A DNA stretch of 64,000 bases, taken from positions 248,001-312,000 of the forward strand of contig NZ_BJDX01000003.1 in the NCBI RefSeq assembly GCF_005405365.1. Reading direction: 5' to 3'. Below the pieces are notes generated by a model, which worked only from the letters and a program-made list of their open reading frames with translations, did not search any database and had not been told where the DNA came from. The stretch's first letter is position 1; each line of letters begins with the position of its first letter. A program made the position numbers and the translations under genes. This DNA comes from Enterococcus xiangfangensis. GTDB lineage: Bacteria; Bacillota; Bacilli; Lactobacillales; Enterococcaceae. Below are positions 25,477 through 33,060 of this stretch, piece by piece.

Positions 25477-26421
25477 ATGAATGATCCTTTTTCACAGGTC
25501 CATCCATTAAATAATTTTTTATATTTCTTGCTTGTGATTGGCATAAGTATGTTTTCGCTACATCCATACATTTTAGCAATATCCTTTTTTGGTGCTGTAA
25601 GTTACAGCCTATTATTGGAAGGAATCAAGAAGGTTCTACTGCTTCAATTAAAATTTATTATTCCAGGAATGCTGGTGGTGATAGTGGTTAATCCCGCTTT
25701 TAATCATTATGGTGTTACACAGTTGTATCGAATGCAGAATGGAAATGCAATTACGCTAGAGGCGATTGTAATTGGATTTGCTTTAGCATTGGTTTTTGCT
25801 AATACAATTAATTGGTTTACTTGTTACAATCAAGTGATGACTAGTGATAAATTTATTTATCTTTTCGGCAAGATCATTCCTGCCAGTTCATTGATCTTAT
25901 CAATGGCTTTTCGGTTCGTGCCGAAGTTCAGTCAACAACTGACGGTGGTGCGAAATGGGCAAAAAAGTATTGGCAGAGATTTTAGTAATGGCAAGTTTAT
26001 CTATAAAATTCGGCAAGCATTTAGAATCTTTTCAATTATGGTTACTTGGGCATTGGAAAACGCAATTGAAACAGCTGATTCAATGAAAGCACGCGGCTAC
26101 GGCTTGAAAGGTCGAACAGCATTTTCATTGTATCGTTTTGATTTGCGCGACGGGGTAATCTTGGCATATTTGCTGATCTCTTCAGTGGGATGCTTCTGGA
26201 GCTTTGCTAAACAGGCACTTTATGTGAGTTATAATCCCCAGATTATGATTAAGGGCTGGCCATTGAACTGGCAAAGCGGGATAGGATTAGTCAGTTTCTT
26301 TTTCCTTGTTAGTTTACCGATTTTTATCCGCTGTTGGGATACTTATAAATGGTTTCGCATCAAAGTAGATCAAAGGGCTGTCTTGCCCAAATACTTTGAT
26401 CAAATCAGTCAAAAGGAGTAA
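25477..26421 (+). CDS. ECF transporter T component (EcfT-like)
   Basis: 314 residues with five to six hydrophobic segments (NNFLYFLLVIGISMFSLHP, FIIPGMLVVIVVNPAFN and others). The cytoplasmic coupling helices carry the diagnostic Ala-Arg-Gly pattern in ENAIETADSMKARGYGLKGR. EcfT joins the two ATPases to the substrate-binding S component. It begins 11 bases after the lipoprotein gene and is followed 4 bases later by the ATPase gene. A dedicated T component inside the operon means this is a group I (self-contained) ECF system rather than one sharing the housekeeping EcfAAT. Confidence 0.9.
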   Translation: MNDPFSQVHPLNNFLYFLLVIGISMFSLHPYILAISFFGAVSYSLLLEGIKKVLLLQLKFIIPGMLVVIVVNPAFNHYGVTQLYRMQNGNAITLEAIVIGFALALVFANTINWFTCYNQVMTSDKFIYLFGKIIPASSLILSMAFRFVPKFSQQLTVVRNGQKSIGRDFSNGKFIYKIRQAFRIFSIMVTWALENAIETADSMKARGYGLKGRTAFSLYRFDLRDGVILAYLLISSVGCFWSFAKQALYVSYNPQIMIKGWPLNWQSGIGLVSFFFLVSLPIFIRCWDTYKWFRIKVDQRAVLPKYFDQISQKE

Positions 26422-26425
26422 AAAA

Positions 26426-28111
26426 ATGAGCCTTTTAAGTTTAGAAAAAGTAAGTTTTTCATATCCAGAATCTTCTGAAAAGAAACTGGATGATATTAAT
26501 CTTGAATTAGCTTCCGGCAGCTTTAATGTTCTATTCGGCAAAAGTGGCAGCGGGAAAACAACTTTGTTAAGACAATTAAAACCCGCTTTGAGTCCATTTG
26601 GAAAGAAATCAGGATTGATTAGATTTGATGGTCGTCCGTTGGATGAATTAAATTTGCGTGAACAGACTGAGAAAATCGGATTTGTCATGCAGAATCCTGA
26701 TAACCAAATCGTAACAGATAAAGTTTGGCATGAATTGGCCTTTGGATTAGAAAGTTTGGGATTGGATCAAGCCACGATTCGTTTACGAGTTGCCGAGATG
26801 GCTTCTTACTTTGGAATTCAATCATGGTTTCTAAAAGATGTTCAAGAATTATCAGGAGGACAAAAACAACTGTTAAATTTAGCCAGTATCATGGCATTAC
26901 ATCCCAGACTTCTAATATTAGATGAACCTACCTCTCAATTGGATCCAATTGCAGCTGGAAATTTTCTAGAGACTGTTGCGAAGATCAATCGAGAAATAGG
27001 GACAACCATTTTAATTTCTGAACATCGTTTACAAGAAGTGTTACCAATGGCAGATCAAGTCTTTCTGATGGAAAAAAGCAAAATAATCGTTAATGGAAAA
27101 CCAAGAGATGTGGGCAGGATGTTAAAAGAGACGAAAAATGATCTTTTTATCGCGATGCCTGCCCCCATGAAAATTTATGGCAGCTGTGATCAAGGAACAG
27201 ATTATCCTTTAACTGTTGGAGAAGGTCGAAGCTGGTTAGAAAAACAAACGATCAATACAGAGGAAAAAACAGTTGAAGTAAATATACCGAAAACACCGCC
27301 AATGATTGAAGTAAAGGATCTATGGTTTCGTTATCAACGTACTGCCCCAGATGTGATCAAGGACCTATCTTTCAAAGTTCCTACAGGTAGTTTTTATAGT
27401 ATCGTCGGAGGAAATGGTACCGGTAAAAGTACGGCATTATCATTGATCAGCCGTATTCGTCAACCATATCGAGGAAAAATAAAATTAAATGGCAGACCGT
27501 TGAATAAGTTTTCTGAGGATGAACTTTATCATCAGTTTTTAGGTGTATTGCCGCAAAATCCTCAAAGTCTATTCGTTAAGAAAACGGTATTGGATGATCT
27601 TTTTGAGATAACCGATGGAAAGCAAGAAAAAAAATCAGCCGCCTATCCTTTAAAAATGAGTAAAGAAGCGGCAGTCGCTGGGATTGTTGAACTGGTTCAC
27701 TTGGAACAGTTGCTAGATAAACATCCTTATGATCTTAGCGGAGGAGAACAGCAACGCTTAGCATTAGCAAAAGTCTTATTATTAAGACCTAAAATCTTAT
27801 TACTTGATGAGCCTACAAAAGGATTAGATGATTTCTTCAAACAAGAATTAGGCGAAATTTTATTGAAATTAAAACTTCAAGGTGTGACAATCTTGATGGT
27901 TTCACATGATGTTGAATTCGTAGCGGAGTTCAGCGATGTTTGTGGTTTGTTTTTTGATGGTTCACTTGTCACAACAAAACCAGCAAAAGATTTTTTTGCA
28001 GGAAATAGTTTTTACACAACTGCTGCCAATCGGATGGCACGTGGCTATTTTCCAAATGCAGTGACAGTAAAGGAGGTTATTGAATGTCTCAATCAGACCC
28101 AGATTTCTTGA
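26426..28111 (+). CDS. fused double ATPase of an ECF transporter (EcfA-EcfA')
   Basis: 561 residues from ATG 26426 (AAAAGGAG upstream). It contains two complete ABC domains in one chain. The first (about 5-230) has Walker A GKSGSGKTT, signature LSGGQKQLLNLASIM and Walker B LLILDEPTSQLD. The second (about 290-540) has GGNGTGKST, LSGGEQQRLALAKVL and ILLLDEPTKGLD. The Q-loops (FVMQNPDNQIV, GVLPQNPQSLF) match ECF ATPases. It powers the transporter with EcfT and the S component encoded on either side. Its 3' end overlaps the next gene by 28 bases. Confidence 0.9.
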   Translation: MSLLSLEKVSFSYPESSEKKLDDINLELASGSFNVLFGKSGSGKTTLLRQLKPALSPFGKKSGLIRFDGRPLDELNLREQTEKIGFVMQNPDNQIVTDKVWHELAFGLESLGLDQATIRLRVAEMASYFGIQSWFLKDVQELSGGQKQLLNLASIMALHPRLLILDEPTSQLDPIAAGNFLETVAKINREIGTTILISEHRLQEVLPMADQVFLMEKSKIIVNGKPRDVGRMLKETKNDLFIAMPAPMKIYGSCDQGTDYPLTVGEGRSWLEKQTINTEEKTVEVNIPKTPPMIEVKDLWFRYQRTAPDVIKDLSFKVPTGSFYSIVGGNGTGKSTALSLISRIRQPYRGKIKLNGRPLNKFSEDELYHQFLGVLPQNPQSLFVKKTVLDDLFEITDGKQEKKSAAYPLKMSKEAAVAGIVELVHLEQLLDKHPYDLSGGEQQRLALAKVLLLRPKILLLDEPTKGLDDFFKQELGEILLKLKLQGVTILMVSHDVEFVAEFSDVCGLFFDGSLVTTKPAKDFFAGNSFYTTAANRMARGYFPNAVTVKEVIECLNQTQIS

Positions 28112-28902
28112 CGCAATTTTATCAAGATGAGAACTATCAGAAGAAATTGTCTAAAAAAACCGAATATCAGCCGAGTATGAACGTCTGGAATCAGAAAACT
28201 GAATCTAACAAACTATCTCGGCGCACGAGACTTAGTTTGTTAGTAAATGTGCTTTTGTTCCCTTTAGTTATCTATTATGGGATAAAAAGCGGTGATCGTA
28301 GTTATTTAAAAATCAGCCTACTGATGATAGGATTAGCAACAGCTCCTTTTTTATTAATCTTTGAAGGACGCAAACCTCAAGCACGTGAATTGATCATTAT
28401 CGCAGTTTTGATTGGATTAGGCGTTGCTGGCAGAGGAGCCTTCTTTATGTTTCCACAGTTTAAACCAGTTGCAGCGTTAGTGATTATTAGTGCGGTTTCT
28501 TTTGGACCTGAAGTTGGTTTTTTGGTAGGAAGTGGTACAGCATTGGTCTCAAATATCTTTTTCAGCCAAGGACCCTGGACTCCCTGGCAGATGTTTGCCT
28601 TTGGGATGATTGGTTTCATTGCGGGTATATTTTACCGTTGGGGCTTATTACGAGCAAATCGTCTATCGCTGTGTATTTTTGGTTTTTTCAGTATCTTTTT
28701 GATTTATGGATTGATTATGAATCCTGCGTCACTATTAATGTTTACACCTCTGATCAGTAAAGAAGCATTGATTACTGTCTTTATTTCTGGGGCACCGATG
28801 GATTTAATCCATGCAATTTCGACTGTGATTTTTTTAGCTATTCTAGCACGTCCATTGTTAGAAAAATTACAACGTATCAAAATAAAATATGGTTTAATTT
28901 AA
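28084..28902 (+). CDS. ECF transporter S component, probable cobalamin specificity (CbrT-like)
   Basis: 272 residues. About 50 soluble residues precede six hydrophobic helices (LSLLVNVLLFPLVIYYGIK, SLLMIGLATAPFLLIF, ELIIIAVLIGLGVAGRGAFF and others), an arrangement typical of larger ECF S components. The segment AGRGAFFMFPQFKPVAALVIISA and the PWTPWQMFAFGMIGFIAG helix are typical of the ECF-S families for cobalamin-type substrates. AAAGGAGG precedes the ATG. Because the operon begins with a B12 riboswitch, cobalamin or a precursor such as cobinamide is the likely substrate; this is inferred from context, not from a recognised binding residue. Confidence 0.75.
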   Translation: MSQSDPDFLTQFYQDENYQKKLSKKTEYQPSMNVWNQKTESNKLSRRTRLSLLVNVLLFPLVIYYGIKSGDRSYLKISLLMIGLATAPFLLIFEGRKPQARELIIIAVLIGLGVAGRGAFFMFPQFKPVAALVIISAVSFGPEVGFLVGSGTALVSNIFFSQGPWTPWQMFAFGMIGFIAGIFYRWGLLRANRLSLCIFGFFSIFLIYGLIMNPASLLMFTPLISKEALITVFISGAPMDLIHAISTVIFLAILARPLLEKLQRIKIKYGLI

Positions 28903-28915
28903 GGAGAGAATTGAA

Positions 28916-29308
28916 ATGAAAAAAATGATGATTATAACAGCGCTATTTTTTAGTTTAGCAGGTTTTGCTGGGTGCCAAAAAACAGAAACAAAAGCATCGC
29001 AAGAAACATCTGTCAGCCAAACTACCGAGCAAAAAGCAACAATTAAATTACAAGAGGATGGAAAAGAAATCTCGAAAAAAACGGTTGCGTTTAAAGATGG
29101 CGCGACACTATATGAAGTAATAGCCAAAAATTTTGCGATTGAAGGTAAGGATGGCTTTATCACTAAGATTGAAGGTCATAGTCAAGACGAAAGGGCAAAA
29201 AAATATTGGACCTTTAAAATTAATAATAAAGAAATCATGAAAGGGGCAAAAGAAATTAAAGTAAAAGAAAATGACCAAATTGTCTTTAATTTAGCACAAA
29301 TGCAATAG
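28916..29308 (+). CDS. small DUF4430 lipoprotein of the B12 uptake operon
   Basis: 130 residues. The lipobox ends at Cys20 (SLAGFAGC), then comes a Thr/Gln/Ser linker and one DUF4430 domain (about 42-128): TIKLQEDGKEISKKTVAFKD, DGATLYEVIAKNF, the aromatic strand KKYWTFKINN and the end KVKENDQIVFNL. It is a minimal membrane-tethered version of the domain found in the two larger proteins. It is the third DUF4430 copy in the operon and 13 bases downstream of the S component. It may be the receptor that docks onto the S component. Confidence 0.8.
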   Translation: MKKMMIITALFFSLAGFAGCQKTETKASQETSVSQTTEQKATIKLQEDGKEISKKTVAFKDGATLYEVIAKNFAIEGKDGFITKIEGHSQDERAKKYWTFKINNKEIMKGAKEIKVKENDQIVFNLAQMQ

Positions 29309-29362
29309 CCAATAACTAAATAATAGCAACCGTTTCTGCTATAATATATTTGGGTGAAAAAT

Positions 29363-30439
29363 ATGACAGAAGTGTACGCGATTGCGCCGATATTAGATGA
29401 AATAAAAACAGATGAGAATCTTGTCAAAAAATTCAATGAATATTTGATGCAAGAAAATGTTTCTGCTGAAGCACGCTTATTTTCGTTTGTTGATCATAAT
29501 GATCCATTAAAAATGATCTTAAATTACAACAAACAGCCAATAAAATTTTTACTTGAAGATGGGTTGTTTGTATTTTCAATCAAGCCAAAATATGGATATA
29601 CTAAGGATAAGAAAACTGTTTTTTTAGACATAAAGTCAATTATTGGTCCGACTACGGTGCCGAAGATAGCCAAGGCGCCACTGATTTCAAACAGTGAGAT
29701 CATCGGGTCTGTTTTGAAGAAAATCGTTCGTTCAGAAACAGAAAAAATTGTTTTTATGAATGTCCATAGCATTGCAACGGATTTAGGGTTAGGTATGTTT
29801 GAAGAATTAGGAATTACTTTTTATGATGCGCAAGGGTATCCTTTTAAAATCAGCGGTGGAAAGATTGGACAAATTAGTAGTTTTTCATACGAAGCTCTTG
29901 ATAAGAAGTGGCTTGATTATCAGTATCTGATTCTTTCTGACAAAAAAGAGCTGGATCCATTGGTTGGTGAACAGGGGATTTCTTATCAGAATCAAGACTT
30001 GACTGGAGCCAGCAATGAAATTGTCAAGGTATTGGACCGTGAGACAGAAAAATGTGTTCAGACGATTAGTCGATTATTGAATAAACCAAGTTTGACTGAA
30101 CCAATCGCTAGTGTTGGAAATGGGTTGGGGTTTGCTTGTTTAGCTTTCATGCGTCATGTGGAGATAATTGATCAATTAGATGCGTTTGTCAAATTGACAG
30201 ATTTTGAAGAAAGGCTACAACAAGCCGATTATTTCATTATTCCTGAGAAGTATACAACTTTCCGTCAAATTTTGGCAGAGCATTCAGTTCCAACAATGGT
30301 CATCAAAACGCAATCAGTTTCATCAATTTCTGATAATGAAATATTGTTGCCATATTTTGACTTTACTCCAGAAAATATGATAGGGATTTTTGACTATTTG
30401 AAAATTGTTGTTCGACTGCTTTATTTTCGCAGTCATTAA
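29363..30439 (+). CDS. glycerate-kinase-family protein with lost catalytic motifs
   Basis: 358 residues from ATG 29363 (GGGTG 6 bases upstream). It aligns over its length with GlxK/GarK glycerate kinases: FLDIKSIIGPTTVPKIAKAP for the substrate loop, VFMNVHSIATDLGLGMFEEL where kinases have IGGSATNDGGAGM, FYDAQGYPFKISGGKIGQIS, ASVGNGLGFACLAF for the GAGAAGG turn, and FIIPEKYTTFRQ where GEGRxD is expected. The glycine-rich and acidic catalytic residues are replaced, so it is probably a pseudoenzyme with a binding or regulatory role. It follows the B12 uptake genes by 54 bases; a TATAAT near 29339-29344 could give it its own promoter. Its role is unknown. Confidence 0.65.
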   Translation: MTEVYAIAPILDEIKTDENLVKKFNEYLMQENVSAEARLFSFVDHNDPLKMILNYNKQPIKFLLEDGLFVFSIKPKYGYTKDKKTVFLDIKSIIGPTTVPKIAKAPLISNSEIIGSVLKKIVRSETEKIVFMNVHSIATDLGLGMFEELGITFYDAQGYPFKISGGKIGQISSFSYEALDKKWLDYQYLILSDKKELDPLVGEQGISYQNQDLTGASNEIVKVLDRETEKCVQTISRLLNKPSLTEPIASVGNGLGFACLAFMRHVEIIDQLDAFVKLTDFEERLQQADYFIIPEKYTTFRQILAEHSVPTMVIKTQSVSSISDNEILLPYFDFTPENMIGIFDYLKIVVRLLYFRSH

Positions 30440-30444
30440 TTGAA

Positions 30445-30575
30445 TAAAATGAAGGAAATCAGTGAGAATCTGATACTGTACCCGCAACTGTATTGTGGAC
30501 AAAGCAAGTAACCACGGCAATTATTGTTGGAAGGACTTGTGGCGGAAGAAGCAAAGCCAGGATACTTCATCGCAG
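30445..30575 (+). promoter_or_regulatory. second cobalamin riboswitch, antisense to pocR
   Basis: P1 pairs ATGAAG (30449-30454) with CTTCAT (30565-30570). The core has GGAAATCAGTGAGAATCTGA, TACTGTACCCGCAACTGT and the B12 box GCAAAGCCAGGATAC. No plus-strand gene follows; the transcript runs against the 3' end of pocR. The nearest promoter-like sequence is TTGAAA-17-TTATTT (30398-30426) inside the previous gene, and read-through from that operon is also possible. The arrangement matches the B12-controlled antisense RNA AspocR described in Listeria monocytogenes. Confidence 0.85.
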
Positions 30576-30626
30576 GATCTTTTCGGGAATAAAAAGGTCG
30601 GCGTGTTTGTTGCACATTTTTTTGTG

Positions 30627-30667
30627 AAAAGAAGCACTCCGATCTATTTTCGGAGTGCTTCTTTTTG
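30627..30667. terminator. bidirectional terminator shared by the riboswitch RNA and pocR
   Basis: A 16-bp perfect stem (AAAAGAAGCACTCCGA with its complement, 7-base loop) flanked by A- and T-runs. On the plus strand it ends the short riboswitch RNA when B12 is bound. On the minus strand it overlaps the last six codons and stop of pocR and would terminate that mRNA. Confidence 0.85.
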
Positions 30668-31651
30668 GATTTGTTGTCGATATTCACGAGGAGAAATATT
30701 GGTGACCCTTTTGAATAGTTTGCTAAAGTAACTGGATTGAGAGAAACCTAAACTGTGGGCGATACTATCAATTGACCAAGTGGAATCTTGTAATAAGATC
30801 ATAGAACGATTGATCTTTTTCTCATTGATGTAATCAACGAAATTCATTCCAACTTCTTTTTTAAAAAGTTTCCCAAAGCAATAGCCAGATAAGTAAACGT
30901 GATCTGCAACTTCATCTAAAGTGATCACTTCATTCAAGTGATGATTGATATATTCTAATGCTTCGACAACTTCTGGCCGACTGATTTTATTTTTGACTTT
31001 TTCATGCGGAACTTCTTGTACTTGTGAATCGTGGTAAGTGAATGGAATCTGGGCATGATCCATTCGAGCATCGGCAAGATCCTTTTCAGAGTAATCGACC
31101 GCATTCAGAAGCTGAGTAGGTTGCTGCACAACTAAATGTTTACTCATGATATCTGACAGGTAGTAATTAATGATGATTGTTAACAGCTTACTGCCAGAAC
31201 GAATTTTCTCAGGGGTCGTAATTGGCATATTTTCATAAGCTTCAACAAGAATTGGATCATCTTTCCAGTAAGTTTGTTCTTTAATAATCGGATGAAAATC
31301 ATCTTTATCTTCAATGCGTGTTTGGCCACAAAGAATAAAACCTACTACTTGTTCGTCGATTGTTACTGGGTAAGAGAAATCAACTAACCCAGCATGGCAA
31401 ATATATGGGGTTGTTTCATTATTTTTTATTGAGCTGCGCCCACCGAACATGTCGCAGGTTTGACATAAATGACGCGTTTCTTCATTGTTACGCATTAATT
31501 GACAAAACGGTGAAAAGCCATAGCCAGCAGTAAGTTCCATACCATGAGTATCGACCAAAATTGTGGCTAAACCTGTGGCCTCGGTGAAATCGCTTAAAAT
31601 TTTATCTAATATCTTTTGATTTGATTCAATATATTGAAAATAATCTTTCAA
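30644..31651 (-). CDS. pocR: AraC-type activator of the pdu/cob genes, PocR-like
   Basis: 335 residues, TTG start with AGAAGG 10 bases upstream. The N-terminal PocR sensor domain (about 15-170) includes FSPFCQLMRNNEETRHLCQT and CDMFGGRSSIKNN with the conserved cysteine cluster, CHAGLVDFSYPV and VGFILCGQTR. The C-terminal AraC domain (about 225-330) has two helix-turn-helices, VITLDEVADHVYLSGYCFGK and WSIDSIAHSLGFSQSSYFSK. In Salmonella and Listeria PocR senses 1,2-propanediol and activates pdu and cob operons. It is divergent from pduA. Its mRNA is the target of the antisense riboswitch RNA. Confidence 0.92.
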   Translation of the reverse strand: MKDYFQYIESNQKILDKILSDFTEATGLATILVDTHGMELTAGYGFSPFCQLMRNNEETRHLCQTCDMFGGRSSIKNNETTPYICHAGLVDFSYPVTIDEQVVGFILCGQTRIEDKDDFHPIIKEQTYWKDDPILVEAYENMPITTPEKIRSGSKLLTIIINYYLSDIMSKHLVVQQPTQLLNAVDYSEKDLADARMDHAQIPFTYHDSQVQEVPHEKVKNKISRPEVVEALEYINHHLNEVITLDEVADHVYLSGYCFGKLFKKEVGMNFVDYINEKKINRSMILLQDSTWSIDSIAHSLGFSQSSYFSKLFKRVTNISPREYRQQIQKEALRK

Positions 31652-31852
31652 AATAAGCAGCCTTCTTTCAGTTCAAAATCGTATATTTTTGTTTTTGAGG
31701 AAGCAGAATCGTGCTACAATTTGATATTATACTAATTATTGATTCCTTTGTGAAGTGATTAATAATAAAGGACTTATTTGACTTTTTTTCCGAAAATAAC
31801 TAGTGATTTTTAGCAAAATCATCGCCTTTTTACCAATTAAGAAAACAATTAC

Positions 31853-31888
31853 AAAAAAGCTATGACAAATATGTCATAGCTTTTTTTC
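31853..31888. terminator. terminator-like hairpin in the pocR-pduA divergent region
   Basis: AAAAAAGCTATGACA (31853-31867) pairs perfectly with the following arm around a 4-base loop and is followed by T7. It stands 44 bases before pduA and could end a long antisense transcript coming through pocR before it enters pdu, or act as an attenuator of pdu. The rest of 31652-31931 is promoter region without a gene. Confidence 0.6.
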
Positions 31889-31931
31889 ATATACTCGGGG
31901 TGTCAAAAAATATATTTTAGGAGGCAATACG

Positions 31932-32217
31932 ATGCAACAAGAAGCAATTAGGGTTAATCGAAACACGTGGATTAGTAGCAGCGATTGAAGCTGCAGATGC
32001 AATGGTGAAAGCGGCTAACGTTAAGTTAGTTGGTCAAGAAAAAATTGGTCAAGGGCTGATCACTATAATGGTACGTGGAGATGTTGGCGCTGTCAAAGCA
32101 GCTGTTGACGCAGGTGTCTCAGCAGCTGAATCAATCGGGGAGGTTGTTTCAAATTATGTAATTCCTCGTCCACATACAGATGTTGAAAAACTATTACCAG
32201 AAAGTGTAAGTGAATAG
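31932..32217 (+). pseudogene. pduA: pduA, hexameric microcompartment shell protein, with +1 frameshift at codon 6
   Basis: ATG 31932 has a perfect site (TAGGAGGC). The start MQQEA is followed in the +1 frame by [20 protein letters not shown], then [20 protein letters not shown] and the C-terminal end [14 protein letters not shown]: a full 94-residue PduA once one A in GCAATTA (31945-31951) is removed. As written, the frame from ATG stops at TGA (31986-31988), and no usable in-frame start lies upstream. PduA forms the main shell hexamers with pores for propanediol. The closely similar pduJ (38689) is intact and may substitute. Causes: real mutation or a base error. Confidence 0.85.
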
Positions 32218-32219
32218 AC

Positions 32220-33020
32220 ATGATAGCTGAAGAAGAGTTAGTTAATAAAATTATGGAACGCTTAATCGTATCCACTAATTCTTCCAATTTAATAAATAAA
32301 AAGGAGGAAACTTCTGTGGATAAAAAAATTAGTTCATTAACAGAATTTGTAGGGACTGCTCCTATTGGAGACACGATTGGTTTAGTAATTGCTAATGTAG
32401 ACAGTAATTTGGCCGAGGCGATGAATCTCAAAAAAAATTATCGTTCATTAGGAATTGTGGGGGCTCGTTCAGGAGCTGGGCCACAAATTACTGCGGCTGA
32501 TGAAGCAGTCAAAGCAACAAATACTGAAATTGTCAGTGTAGAACTGCCACGTGATACAAAAGGCGGAGGCGGTCATGGAGTATTGATCATTTTTGGCGGA
32601 GAGGATGTTTCAGATGTTCGTCGAGCAGTTGAAGTAACTTTGAAAGAAACTGAGCGAACTTTTGGGGATGTTTATAACAATGAAGCTGGACATATTGAAT
32701 TACAATATTCAGCTCGTGCAAGCTACGCGTTATCAGAGGCTTTTGGAGCTGAAGTAGGTAAATCTTATGGGTTGATTGCCGCTGCTCCTGCCGCAATCGG
32801 TGTAGTCATGGCGGATACAGCAGTTAAAGCGGCTAATGTTGAAGTTATTTCTTATGCTTCTCCTAACCATGGACAAAAATATTCGAATGAAGTAACGATC
32901 CATATCAAAGGTGATTCAGGTGCCGTACGTCAGGCGGTCATCGCTGCTCGTGAAGTTGGAAAAGATTTATTAAACACGTTAGGTAGCGAGCCAGTCAATG
33001 ATTATCCTTCATATATTTAA
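32220..33020 (+). CDS. pduB: PduB trimeric shell protein, with internal PduB' start
   Basis: 266 residues with two fused BMC domains (about 45-150 and 155-260): TIGLVIANVDSNLAEAMNLK, then SGAGPQITAADEAVKATNTE and SYGLIAAAPAAIGVVMADTA. The first 20 residues (EEELVNKIMERLIV) form an amphipathic helix like the cargo tags of the enzymes. A second start, GTG 32316 (residue 33), is in frame and has AAGGAGGAAAC before it, giving a 234-residue PduB', as in Salmonella, where both forms are made from one gene. PduB links the enzyme core to the shell. Confidence 0.92.
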   Translation: MIAEEELVNKIMERLIVSTNSSNLINKKEETSVDKKISSLTEFVGTAPIGDTIGLVIANVDSNLAEAMNLKKNYRSLGIVGARSGAGPQITAADEAVKATNTEIVSVELPRDTKGGGGHGVLIIFGGEDVSDVRRAVEVTLKETERTFGDVYNNEAGHIELQYSARASYALSEAFGAEVGKSYGLIAAAPAAIGVVMADTAVKAANVEVISYASPNHGQKYSNEVTIHIKGDSGAVRQAVIAAREVGKDLLNTLGSEPVNDYPSYI

Positions 33021-33060
33021 TAATTATCTAAGCTTTGTTTTTTAGTTAGGAGGAAAAAAA

